DNA of 64,000 nucleotides from Mycobacterium sp. ACS4054. GTDB taxonomy: Bacteria > Actinomycetota > Actinomycetes > Mycobacteriales > Mycobacteriaceae. Made by a program: the position numbers and the translations under genes. This document shows, piece after piece, positions 24,180 to 32,219 of the stretch. The stretch lies in the NCBI RefSeq assembly GCF_001667275.1, contig NZ_LZHV01000041.1, positions 372,001 to 436,000 of the forward strand, given 5' to 3'. Numbering within the stretch: position 1 is the first letter of the stretch; every line of letters starts with the position of its first letter. Below the pieces are notes generated by a model that did not search any database, had not been told where the DNA came from, and saw nothing but the letters and a program-made list of their open reading frames with translations.

Positions 24180-24198
24180 TACTGTATGGGTAACCGTA
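24180..24198. promoter_or_regulatory. Candidate TetR operator, site 6
   Basis: TACTGTATGGGTAACCGTA matches 13 of 16 arm positions of the 8525 palindrome. It lies between the thioesterase (start 24091, minus) and the crotonase (start 24223, plus), 24 bp before the latter. It would control the six-gene crotonase/ligase operon and the divergent pair. Confidence 0.6.
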
Positions 24199-24222
24199 TC
24201 GGCAGAAAGGCCGGATTCGACG

Positions 24223-25035
24223 GTGAGTCAGGAGGCCGAGGCGGCCGGTGCCGACGGCTCGGTGACACTGCGCCGGGAGGGCGCGGTGTTGCGGGTGACA
24301 CTCGATCGCCCCTCCCGGCGTAACTCGTTGAACCAGAACATGATCGAAGCCTTGGTAGCGGCACTGACCGATGCCGCCGCCGACGATGCGCTGCGCGTCG
24401 TTCACATCCGGGGCGGCGAGGACTTCTGCGCCGGGGTGGACTGGGTCGCCGGCAACGACCGGCAGCGCCCGCGCACCGGGGATCTGGTGCGGCGCATCCC
24501 CCACCAAGCTCACCGCGTCATCGAGCTCGTCACGAGCATCCAGCTACCGGTGCTTTGCAGCGTGCGGGGCTGGGCGGCGGGGTTGGGCTGCAATCTCGCG
24601 CTGGCCGCCGACTTCACCGTCGCCGCCGCCGACGCCGTGTTCTGGGAACCCTTCGTGGACCGCGGATTCAGCCCCGATTCGGGCGCCACCTGGCTGCTGC
24701 CCCGGCTGGTGGGCCTGGCGCGGGCCAGGCGCATGCTGCTGCTGGGCGAGCAGGTCAGCGGGGTTGACGCGGCCGATTGGGGATTGATCCACGAAGCGGT
24801 CAGCCCCGCCGAACTCGATGACACCGCCGAAAAGTTGCTGGAACGGCTGGCCGCGGGGCCGACGACCGCGATCGGGCTGGCCAAGCAGGCGCTCGGCTTC
24901 GGTCAGCACGCGACCCTGACCCAATCCATGACCCAGGAGCTGTTCAACCTCGAACTATCCTGCCGGACAGCCGATTTCAAGGAGGGCCTGGCGGCCTTTC
25001 GGGAGCGGCGACCACCGAAGTTTCACGGCCGATGA
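24223..25035 (+). CDS. Enoyl-CoA hydratase/isomerase (crotonase), first of three in tandem
   Basis: This 270-residue crotonase carries TLDRPSRRNSLNQNMIE, GGEDFCAGVDWVAG and the second oxyanion loop RGWAAGLGCNLALAADFTVA, then FWEPFVDRGFSPDSGATWLLPR. The pattern resembles EchA proteins of unknown specificity; the standard pair of catalytic Glu residues is not clear. The GTG at 24223 follows AGAAAGG. It opens an operon of three crotonases and three AMP-ligases (24223-31164) whose genes abut or overlap. Confidence 0.86.
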   Translation: MSQEAEAAGADGSVTLRREGAVLRVTLDRPSRRNSLNQNMIEALVAALTDAAADDALRVVHIRGGEDFCAGVDWVAGNDRQRPRTGDLVRRIPHQAHRVIELVTSIQLPVLCSVRGWAAGLGCNLALAADFTVAAADAVFWEPFVDRGFSPDSGATWLLPRLVGLARARRMLLLGEQVSGVDAADWGLIHEAVSPAELDDTAEKLLERLAAGPTTAIGLAKQALGFGQHATLTQSMTQELFNLELSCRTADFKEGLAAFRERRPPKFHGR

Positions 25036-25044
25036 GGGAGCAGG

Positions 25045-25857
25045 ATGCCTACTGACTCGTTCGACACCATCAATTACGAGGTCGACGGGCATACCGCCAC
25101 CATCACGCTGAACCGTCCGGATGCCCTCAACGCGCTCAGCCCGCACATGATCACCGAACTACGGGCCGCCTACGACGAGGCCGAAAACGACGACAAGGTA
25201 TGGGTCCTCGTCGTCACCGGCACCGGACGCGCCTTTTGCACCGGGGCCGACGTCAAGGCCATTCCCGGCGACGGCAAGGTCGTCTACGAGCGGCCGTACC
25301 TGTCGACGTACGAACAGTGGGAGGCCCCCCAGGAGGGCACACCGCCATTCCGCCAGATGGCCAAACCGGTGCTGACCGCCGTCAACGGGTTGTGCTGCGG
25401 TGCGGGCCTCGACTGGGTCACCACGTCGGACATCGTCATCGCGTCCGACCGAGCGACGTTCTTCGATCCCCACGTCAGCATCGGCCTGGTGGCCGGGCGC
25501 GAGCTGGTGCGGCTGGCCCGGGTGCTCCCCCGTTCGGTCGCCTTGCGGATGGCGTTACTGGGCAAGCACGAGCGGATGGGTGTCCAGCGGGCCTTCGAGT
25601 TGGGATTGGTCAGCGAAATCGTCGAGCACGAACGGCTTCTCGAACGCGCCCACGAACTCGCCGGGATCGTCAACTCCAATGCGCCGCTGGCCGTGCGCGG
25701 AACCCGGCTGGCGATCCTCAAGGGCCTCGATCTGCCGCTGCACGAAGCCGAGATGCTCGCCGAAGCGTTCCGCGAGCGCGTGCTGCGGACCGAGGACGCG
25801 CTCGAGGGCCCCAAGGCCTTCGTCGAGAAGCGGGCGCCGGATTGGCAGTGTCGATGA
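25045..25857 (+). CDS. Enoyl-CoA hydratase/isomerase (crotonase), second of three
   Basis: This 270-residue crotonase has TLNRPDALNALSPHM, GTGRAFCTGADVKAI, NGLCCGAGLDWVTTSDIVIA and RATFFDPHVSIGLVAG, with a C-terminal ALEGPKAFVEKRAPDW. The FFDPHVSIGL segment is shared with the next gene (FFDSHVSAGL), so the two look like tandem paralogues. The ATG lies 9 bp past the previous stop with GGGAG upstream, and its stop overlaps the next start. CoA-thioester substrate assumed; reaction type not determined. Confidence 0.87.
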   Translation: MPTDSFDTINYEVDGHTATITLNRPDALNALSPHMITELRAAYDEAENDDKVWVLVVTGTGRAFCTGADVKAIPGDGKVVYERPYLSTYEQWEAPQEGTPPFRQMAKPVLTAVNGLCCGAGLDWVTTSDIVIASDRATFFDPHVSIGLVAGRELVRLARVLPRSVALRMALLGKHERMGVQRAFELGLVSEIVEHERLLERAHELAGIVNSNAPLAVRGTRLAILKGLDLPLHEAEMLAEAFRERVLRTEDALEGPKAFVEKRAPDWQCR

Positions 25858-26639
25858 CGTTCGAGACGATCCTGCTCGAAATCGACGCGACCGACCGGGT
25901 CGCGACCATCACGCTGAACCGGCCCAACCAGTTGAACGCGTTCAACCGCACCATGTGTGAGGAGATGGCCCACGCCTGGCGCACGGTCAAGCTCGACGAG
26001 TCGGTGAACGCCGTGGTGCTGCGGGCGTCCGGTGACCGCGCGTTCAGCGCCGGGCTCGACATCAAAACACCGTACGGGCAGCCCGAAAACATCTGGAACC
26101 ACGAGGATCCCGGCGAGGCCCTCAGCCCGAAGTGGCAAAAGATGTGGAAGCCGGTCGTGTGCGCCGTCCAGGGCATCTGCACCGCGGGCGCCTTCTACTT
26201 CATCAACGAATCCGACGTCGTCATCTGCTCGGAGGACGCGACTTTTTTCGACTCGCACGTGTCGGCCGGCCTGGTCTGCGCGCTGGAGCCGATCGGCCTG
26301 ATGCGGCGCATCGGCCTGGGCGAGACCTTGCGCATCGCGCTGATGGGCAACGACGAACGGGTCAGCTCCGACACCGCGTTGCGAATCGGATTGGTATCGG
26401 AGGTGGTCGCCGCCGACCGGCTCTGGGACCGCGCGCACGAGATCGCCGCGACCATCGCCGCCAAGCCACCGACCGCGACCCAGGGCACGGTGAAGGCGAT
26501 CTGGGAGTCGCTCGACAAGCCTTATCGCGCGGCCATGGAGCAGGGCCTGATCTACACCCGGCTGGGCAATCCGCTCGGTACGGCCGAACTCGCCGCCCAG
26601 CGGGGCAAGGCCGGTGCGGGCGAACCGAAGATCCGCTGA
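25854..26639 (+). CDS. Enoyl-CoA hydratase/isomerase (crotonase), third of three
   Basis: This 261-residue crotonase has TLNRPNQLNAFNRTM, GDRAFSAGLDIKTPYG, QGICTAGAFYFINESDVVI and ATFFDSHVSAGLVCALEP. It is close in pattern to the preceding gene. The ATG at 25854 overlaps the previous stop as ATGA, and its own stop shares a base with the next ATG. Two tandem paralogues may handle different isomers or act as a heteromer. Function beyond the fold is not determined. Confidence 0.87.
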   Translation: MTFETILLEIDATDRVATITLNRPNQLNAFNRTMCEEMAHAWRTVKLDESVNAVVLRASGDRAFSAGLDIKTPYGQPENIWNHEDPGEALSPKWQKMWKPVVCAVQGICTAGAFYFINESDVVICSEDATFFDSHVSAGLVCALEPIGLMRRIGLGETLRIALMGNDERVSSDTALRIGLVSEVVAADRLWDRAHEIAATIAAKPPTATQGTVKAIWESLDKPYRAAMEQGLIYTRLGNPLGTAELAAQRGKAGAGEPKIR

Positions 26640-28105
26640 TGGTGCGTCACCCGCTCAGTCAGCGCATCGCCCACGTGCTGGATCTGCAACCGGACGCGCA
26701 CGCGATTGAGTTTGCGGGCCAATGGCACTCGTGGCGGCAGGTGGGCGATGCGGCGCGGCGCACCGCCTCGCAGGCCGGCCCGGGCCCGGAAGTCGGGATG
26801 CTGCTGCGCAACCGGCCCGGCCACGTGGCGGCCTTCCTCGGGGTGCTGCTGGGCGGCGGAACGGTGGTCACCATCAACCCCTTGCGCGGGGACGAGCGCA
26901 CGCGCGCCGACGTCGCCGCGCTGGAGTTGCCGTTGATCATCGGCGAGGCCGACGACCTGGCCGCGCACGTCCCGCCGGGGACCCGGATGCTGGCGATCTC
27001 GGCTTGCCTGGAGGGCGGCCCCGTGCGCCATGGCGGAGTTCCCATCGCTCGGGCCGGCGTCGCGGTCCGGATGCTGACCAGTGGTACGACGGGCCCGCCC
27101 AAACGCATCGACCTCGGCTACGACATGCTGGCGCGCAGCGTGTTGGGCGCCGACCCCGACAGCGCCGTGGCGCCCACGGAGCTACGGCGGGGTGTGGCGA
27201 TCGTCAACTCCCCGCTGGTGCACATCGGCGGCGTGTTCCGCGTGCTGCAGTGCGTCGTCGAGGCCAGGCCGTTCGCACTCCTCGAGCGGTTCGAACTCGA
27301 CGCCTGGACCGAGGCTGTCCGCAGGCACCGGCCGCGCACCGTATCGCTGGTACCCGCGGCCCTGCGTACGGTGCTGCACTCCGACGTGCCGAGGGCCGAC
27401 CTTGCGAGCATCCGGGCCGTCACCTGCGGCACGGCCCCCCTGACGGCCGACGACGCCGACGCCTTCACCGCCAAGTACGGCATCCCGGTCCTGACCTCTT
27501 ACGCCGCAACGGAGTTCGGCGGCGGCGTGGCGGGCTGGACCCTGCCCGACTACGAACGGCATTGGGCCGCCAAGCGCGGCAGCGTCGGCCGCGCCAACCC
27601 CGGCGCGCAGCTCAGGGTGGTCGGGGACGACGGCACGCCGCTCGGCGCCGACCAGGTCGGCCTGCTCGAAGTCAAGCCGGGCCAGCTTGGCCCGTCGGCG
27701 GCGTGGATGCGAACCACGGACATGGCCCACATCGACGCGGACGGCTTCGTCTGGATCGTCGGGCGGGCCGATCAGGCGATCATCCGCGGGGGGTTCAAGG
27801 TGATGCCCGACGACGTGCGCACCGCCCTGGAGAGCCACCCCGGCGTCGCCGGCGCGGCGGTGATCGGACGCCCCGATCAGCGCCTGGGTGCGACGCCGGT
27901 CGCCATGGTGGAATTGCGCGAACCCGCGTCCGTCGAACCCGAAGCGCTGGCGGATCACCTCCGAAACAAGCTGGCGCGCTACGAGATTCCCACCGAAATC
28001 GCGATCGTCGACGCCATCCCGCGGACCCCGTCGGGCAAACCCGATCTGGGCGCGGTCCAGCGCTTCTTCAGCGCGCCCGCCGCCCACACCGACCATGCGC
28101 GGTGA
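26639..28105 (+). CDS. AMP-forming ligase, first of three in tandem
   Basis: This 488-residue member of the ANL superfamily is somewhat short and has a compact N-terminal domain. Motifs are MLTSGTTGPPKRIDL (phosphate loop), TSYAATEFGGG, RTTDMAHIDADGFVWIVGR (hinge) and TPSGKPDLG with the C-terminal Lys. It should adenylate a carboxylic acid and pass it to CoA. It differs from the two following ligases in sequence and in lacking their FFW-x-GGF segment. The ATG at 26639 overlaps the crotonase stop. Substrate unknown. Confidence 0.87.
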   Translation: MVRHPLSQRIAHVLDLQPDAHAIEFAGQWHSWRQVGDAARRTASQAGPGPEVGMLLRNRPGHVAAFLGVLLGGGTVVTINPLRGDERTRADVAALELPLIIGEADDLAAHVPPGTRMLAISACLEGGPVRHGGVPIARAGVAVRMLTSGTTGPPKRIDLGYDMLARSVLGADPDSAVAPTELRRGVAIVNSPLVHIGGVFRVLQCVVEARPFALLERFELDAWTEAVRRHRPRTVSLVPAALRTVLHSDVPRADLASIRAVTCGTAPLTADDADAFTAKYGIPVLTSYAATEFGGGVAGWTLPDYERHWAAKRGSVGRANPGAQLRVVGDDGTPLGADQVGLLEVKPGQLGPSAAWMRTTDMAHIDADGFVWIVGRADQAIIRGGFKVMPDDVRTALESHPGVAGAAVIGRPDQRLGATPVAMVELREPASVEPEALADHLRNKLARYEIPTEIAIVDAIPRTPSGKPDLGAVQRFFSAPAAHTDHAR

Positions 28106-29648
28106 CGCTCCGACCGTCGCCGAGCTACTGGCGCACCAGGCCCGCTCGCGCGGAGACCGCCCGCTGCTCGTCTGCGACGGCGGCCGGATCGGTTACCGGG
28201 AAGCCGAGGAGCGATCGGCGGAGCTGGCCCGCGGACTGATCGCGGTCGGCGCGGGCAAGGGCACCCACGTGGGCCTGCTCTATCCCAATGGCGTGGGCTT
28301 CGTCGTCGCGATGCTGGCGGCGGCGCGGATCGGAGCCGTGGTGGTCCCGTTCTCCACGTTCGTCACAGCTCGCGAACTACGCGAACAGCTGGTTCACAGC
28401 GACACCGAAATCCTATTGGCCGCCAAGTCCTTTCGCTCCCACGATTACGTGCGGCGGCTGGCCGAGGCGCTGCCGGATGCCGAGCTGGTCGCCGACGACC
28501 GGCTCTTCGTCATGGCCGCGCCGCAGCTGCGCCACATCATGGTCGATATCGAACGGGCATGCCTGCGCGCGCGGACCGTCGATCCCGCCCTGTTGGCGGC
28601 CATGGAGGACGACGTCGACGGCTGCGATCCGTTGGCCATCGTGTACACGTCGGGCTCCACCAGCGCCCCCAAGGGGGTGGTGCACACGCACGCCGCGCTG
28701 CTTGCGCATCAGCGGAACCTCAACGAGATCCGCGGATTGACCGCCGACGACAAGCTGTTCTGCAATTCGCCCTTCTTCTGGATCGGCGGATTCGCGTTCG
28801 GGCTGCTCGCGACGTTGGTCGCCGGGTCGACGCTGGTGTGCTCGAATGCCGACGATCCCGGCGCGACGCTCGACCTGCTGGAGGCCGAAAGACCCACCAT
28901 CACCAACGGTTTCGCCGCCGGGATCGCTCACCTGGCGGATCACCCGAGCTTTTCCCGGCGCGACCTGTCGTCGATGCACCGCGGCAACCTGTACCCGATC
29001 ATGGCGCCCGACGTTCGACCGGCGGACCCGGAACTGCGGCACAACATGCTCGGCATGACCGAAGCCGGCAGCGTCGTGCTGATCAGCGACGACGAGTCCG
29101 ACCAGCCGGAAAGCCGCCGCGGATCCTTCGGCAAGCCCGCGCCCGGATTCGAGACCATGATCCTGGACCCGGATCCCTCGGGGGTCGGTGAACTGTGCAT
29201 CCGCGGGCCGTATGTGATGCAGGGTTATTACAAGCGCAGTCGCGAGGAATGCTTCGACGCCGACGGCTGGTTCCGCACCGGCGATTTGGTGCGGTACGAC
29301 GCAGAGGGATTCTTCTACTACGTCGGCCGCCTCGGCACGATGATCAAGACCGCGGGTGCCAACGTCTCGGCGGAAGAGGTCGAACGGGCCATCACCAAGG
29401 TCACCGGCGGGCTGGCCGCCCACGTCACCGGCGTGCCCGACGCCAAACGGGGACAATTGGTCGCGGCGGCCGTGGTGGTCGCCGACGGCGCCGCCTTCGA
29501 CGAGGACGCCCTGCGCGACCGGCTGAAGACGGAACTGTCGGCATACAAGATTCCCCGCATGTTGCTCGCCGTGTCGCGCTCGCAGCTGCCGCTGCTCTCC
29601 AGCGGCAAGGTCGACCGGGCAGAGCTGAGGAAGCTCCTCGATGCCTGA
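28095..29648 (+). CDS. AMP-forming acyl-CoA ligase, second of three
   Basis: This 517-residue ANL ligase has IVYTSGSTSAPKGVVHTH, the segment NSPFFWIGGFAFG, LGMTEAGSV, FRTGDLVRYDAEGFFYYVGR and the C-terminal LLSSGKVDRAELRKLL. It is clearly paralogous to the next gene, which has PMPFFWVGGFGGG at the same place. The ATG at 28095 lies inside the end of the previous gene (11-bp overlap), and the stop overlaps the next start by 8 bp. It probably acts on a pathway acid, with substrate preference split between the paralogues. Confidence 0.87.
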   Translation: MRGDAPTVAELLAHQARSRGDRPLLVCDGGRIGYREAEERSAELARGLIAVGAGKGTHVGLLYPNGVGFVVAMLAAARIGAVVVPFSTFVTARELREQLVHSDTEILLAAKSFRSHDYVRRLAEALPDAELVADDRLFVMAAPQLRHIMVDIERACLRARTVDPALLAAMEDDVDGCDPLAIVYTSGSTSAPKGVVHTHAALLAHQRNLNEIRGLTADDKLFCNSPFFWIGGFAFGLLATLVAGSTLVCSNADDPGATLDLLEAERPTITNGFAAGIAHLADHPSFSRRDLSSMHRGNLYPIMAPDVRPADPELRHNMLGMTEAGSVVLISDDESDQPESRRGSFGKPAPGFETMILDPDPSGVGELCIRGPYVMQGYYKRSREECFDADGWFRTGDLVRYDAEGFFYYVGRLGTMIKTAGANVSAEEVERAITKVTGGLAAHVTGVPDAKRGQLVAAAVVVADGAAFDEDALRDRLKTELSAYKIPRMLLAVSRSQLPLLSSGKVDRAELRKLLDA

Positions 29649-31164
29649 CTCGACAACCATCGACGAGCTGGTGCGTTCTCGCGCCGAGCTTTACGGCGAC
29701 AAGCCGATGGTGATCGACCCGGGGTCGCGCACCAGCTACCGCCAACTCGACGCGACCACAAGGCATCTCGCCGCGGTCTTCGTCGAGGCCGGCGTCGGCA
29801 AGGGCACCCGGGTCGGGCTGATCATGCCCAACGGCACCCGCTGGGTCGAGGTGGCACTCGCGGTGACCCGCATCGGAGGCGTGCTGGTTCCGCTGAGCAC
29901 GCTGTTGACGGCGACCGAACTGACCGCGCAGCTGCGTGCCGCGGCGGTGCAAATCCTGATCAGCGTCGAGGAATTCCGCGGGCATCGTTACCTCGACGAC
30001 CTCCCACCGCGCACCCGGCTGCCCGCCCTGCGCCAAGTCTGGACGGCCGACCGACTCGCCGCCGCCACCGCCGGCGACCGGGCCCGTGTACTCGTCGACG
30101 CCATGACGCAGACGGTCGCGGCCGCCGACCTTTTGGCCATCATGTTCACCTCCGGCAGCAGCGGGGCGCCCAAGGGGGTCATGCATTCGCACGGCAGCGC
30201 GCTGGGCGCCGTGAACTCGGGCCTGGCCGCGCGCTGCATCACCGCCGACACCCGGCTGTATCTGCCGATGCCGTTCTTCTGGGTCGGCGGCTTCGGCGGC
30301 GGAATCCTGTCGGCGCTGCTGGCCGGCGCCACCCTGGTGACCGAGGAGATACCGCGGCCGGAGACCACGCTGCGGCTGCTGGAGGCCGAGCGGGTGAACC
30401 TGTTTCGCGGCTGGCCCGACCAGGCCGAGACCCTGGCGCGGCACGCCGCCGCGGTCGGCGCCGACCTGTCGGCGCTGGGCGCGGGCAGCCTGCAGGCCCT
30501 GCTGCCGCCGGAGCGGCGTGCGCAACCCGGCGCCCGGGCCGTGCTGTTCGGCATGACCGAGGCGTTCGGCCCATACTGCGGCTACCCCGCCGACACCGAC
30601 CTGCCCCCGGCGGCGTGGGGCAGTTGCGGAAAACCGTTCGGCGGCATGGAAGTTCGCATCGTCGACGTCGGCACCGGCGAGCCTGCCGCGGCAGGCACCG
30701 TCGGCGTGATCCAGATCCGGGGCCCGCACACGCTGCGCGGCATCTGTGGTCGCAGCCGAGAAGAGTTGTTCACCGCCGACGGGTTTTACCCCACCGGCGA
30801 CCTGGGCCGCCTGGACGAGCAGGGGTTCCTGTTCTACCACGGACGCTGCGACGACATGTTCAAGGTCAGCGGCGCCACCGTATATCCCGGCGAGGTCGAA
30901 CGCGCGCTGCGCACCATCGACGGCGTTCGCGGCGCCTTCGTCACCAACGTCCCCGGGCCGGCTGGCCAACGGGTGGGCGCGGCCGTGGTGTGCGACGGCG
31001 CGATGTCCATCGATGAGCTGAGCCGGTGCACGCGAAAGCTGCTGAGTACGTTTAAAGTACCGACGGTGTGGCTGCTGTTGGGGTCGGACGACCACGTCCC
31101 GCGCGGCGGGACCGGCAAGGTCGACACCGGCCGGCTGCGCGAGATGCTGACGTCGGCGGGTTGA
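29641..31164 (+). CDS. AMP-forming acyl-CoA ligase, third of three
   Basis: This 507-residue ANL ligase carries IMFTSGSSGAPKGVMHSH, PMPFFWVGGFGGG, LFGMTEAFGPY, YPTGDLGRLDEQGFLFYHGR and a C-terminal GGTGKVDTGRLREML. Tandem paralogue of the preceding gene. It is the last gene of the 24223-31164 operon and of the region carrying the operator sites; the next gene downstream is on the opposite strand and unrelated. The reaction is acid plus ATP plus CoA to acyl-CoA; substrate unknown. Confidence 0.87.
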   Translation: MPDSTTIDELVRSRAELYGDKPMVIDPGSRTSYRQLDATTRHLAAVFVEAGVGKGTRVGLIMPNGTRWVEVALAVTRIGGVLVPLSTLLTATELTAQLRAAAVQILISVEEFRGHRYLDDLPPRTRLPALRQVWTADRLAAATAGDRARVLVDAMTQTVAAADLLAIMFTSGSSGAPKGVMHSHGSALGAVNSGLAARCITADTRLYLPMPFFWVGGFGGGILSALLAGATLVTEEIPRPETTLRLLEAERVNLFRGWPDQAETLARHAAAVGADLSALGAGSLQALLPPERRAQPGARAVLFGMTEAFGPYCGYPADTDLPPAAWGSCGKPFGGMEVRIVDVGTGEPAAAGTVGVIQIRGPHTLRGICGRSREELFTADGFYPTGDLGRLDEQGFLFYHGRCDDMFKVSGATVYPGEVERALRTIDGVRGAFVTNVPGPAGQRVGAAVVCDGAMSIDELSRCTRKLLSTFKVPTVWLLLGSDDHVPRGGTGKVDTGRLREMLTSAG

Positions 31165-31177
31165 CCGTCGGCGACCG

Positions 31178-31486
31178 TCAGTGCCGGACGCCGGAGACCG
31201 GCGAGCGCGGCAGCCGACCGGCGCGCGAATGTCCACTCATGGACTCCCCGTCGACCACGACGTCGAAGTCCAGATTGAGCCGCATGGGCTTGGTCACTGA
31301 TTGCCGCCAGGTCAGCCGGGTACCTCCCGCGGCCGCGCTGGACGTCAAGTCCCGCAACGGAACTGATTCGTTCTTGTAGGTGGCCGTACCGGCCAGCCCG
31401 TCACCCAGTTCGGTGAACACGTACCGCACCGCGAGCGTGCCGATCGGCGTCTTGATCGTCACGTCCCACACACCCTCGATGCCCAA
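31178..31486 (-). CDS. Small beta-rich protein of unknown function
   Basis: This 102-residue protein has alternating short strands: EGVWDVTIKTPIGT, GDGLAGTATYKNESVPLRD, TRLTWRQSVTKPMRLNLDF and VDGESMSGHSRAGRLPRSP. The pattern suggests a small beta barrel of the kind seen in many mycobacterial and proteobacterial conserved hypotheticals. No signal peptide or catalytic motif is visible. Its ATG at 31486 is one base past the stop of the DJ-1-family gene, so the two form a small operon. I cannot assign a function. Confidence 0.65.
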   Translation of the reverse strand: MGIEGVWDVTIKTPIGTLAVRYVFTELGDGLAGTATYKNESVPLRDLTSSAAAGGTRLTWRQSVTKPMRLNLDFDVVVDGESMSGHSRAGRLPRSPVSGVRH

Positions 31487-31487
31487 C

Positions 31488-32144
31488 CTATGCCTCCATC
31501 GGTTCTCGTCCCGCCGGGCGCCACACGGTGCCCCGACGCTCGTACTCGAATAGCTTCTCGACGGCGTGTGCGACCCGTGGCCCGTACCACCGATCCAGCA
31601 GGTACAGCGCCAGATCCAGCCCCGAGGTCACCCCGCCGGCGGTGACCACGTCCCCGTCGTCAACCACCCGGGCGGCCACCGCATGCACGCCGGCCGCCTC
31701 TAACAGCTCCAGCCCCAAGTGGTGGGTCACCGCGTGGCGCCCCTCGATCAGGCCCGACATGGCCATCACCACCGATCCGCCACAAACCCCGGCCACCGTG
31801 ATCTCCGGATTGTCAAAGGCCTTCCGCAACAACGGTGTCAGCTCCGTCTGCGCCGCCCGGGCCAACAGCACCGGGATGGTCTCGACGCCGTCGTCCGGGT
31901 CGCCGGCTATCGGACCACTGGCGCCCGGCACCATCACGCAGCCGGGCACGGACGGATCGAGTGCGGCGGTGGCGGTCAGCGCCAAACCACGTGTGCCACT
32001 GGTGACGCTGCGCGGACCCTCCGCCGACACCAGCGTCACCGTCAGGTCACCGCCCACGCACTCGCTGCCCGCCGCCAGCACTTCGAACGGGGCGATCACG
32101 TCGAGCGGGTCAAATCCGTCGTACAACACGACTTGCGCATGCAT
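31488..32144 (-). CDS. DJ-1/PfpI-family protein
   Basis: This 218-residue class I glutamine-amidotransferase-like protein of the DJ-1/PfpI superfamily starts MHAQVVLYDGFDPLDVIAPFEVL. The nucleophile elbow is VAGVCGGSVVMA with the conserved Cys, and a TAGGVTSGLDLALYLLDRWYG block follows, as in isonitrile hydratase-like and AraC-associated members. Probably cytoplasmic. It diverges from a GlxA-type regulator whose N-terminal domain belongs to the same superfamily, and that regulator likely controls it through the 75-bp gap between them. The reaction is unknown; hydratase, protease or glyoxalase-like activities occur in the family. Confidence 0.85.
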   Translation of the reverse strand: MHAQVVLYDGFDPLDVIAPFEVLAAGSECVGGDLTVTLVSAEGPRSVTSGTRGLALTATAALDPSVPGCVMVPGASGPIAGDPDDGVETIPVLLARAAQTELTPLLRKAFDNPEITVAGVCGGSVVMAMSGLIEGRHAVTHHLGLELLEAAGVHAVAARVVDDGDVVTAGGVTSGLDLALYLLDRWYGPRVAHAVEKLFEYERRGTVWRPAGREPMEA

Positions 32145-32187
32145 CCCGTCATGGTCACCGGCTTGCGCCGGCCGCACCAGTGGCTGG

Positions 32188-32215
32188 ATTGCCACTATGC
32201 ACCGGTATATTGCCA
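32188..32215. promoter_or_regulatory. Direct repeats in the DJ-1/AraC divergent promoter
   Basis: ATTGCCA occurs at 32188-32194 and again at 32209-32215, exactly 21 bp apart (two helical turns), the geometry typical of AraC-family half-sites. An inverted repeat AGTGGC/GCCACT (32179-32196) overlaps the first copy. The second copy ends 5 bp before the regulator's ATG, which would suit autorepression. Function inferred. Confidence 0.4.
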
Positions 32216-32219
32216 AGCC

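Noticed and set aside
29425..31236. Long minus-strand open frame antisense to the third AMP-ligase
   Set aside because: Same shadow effect; the plus strand carries the complete ligase.
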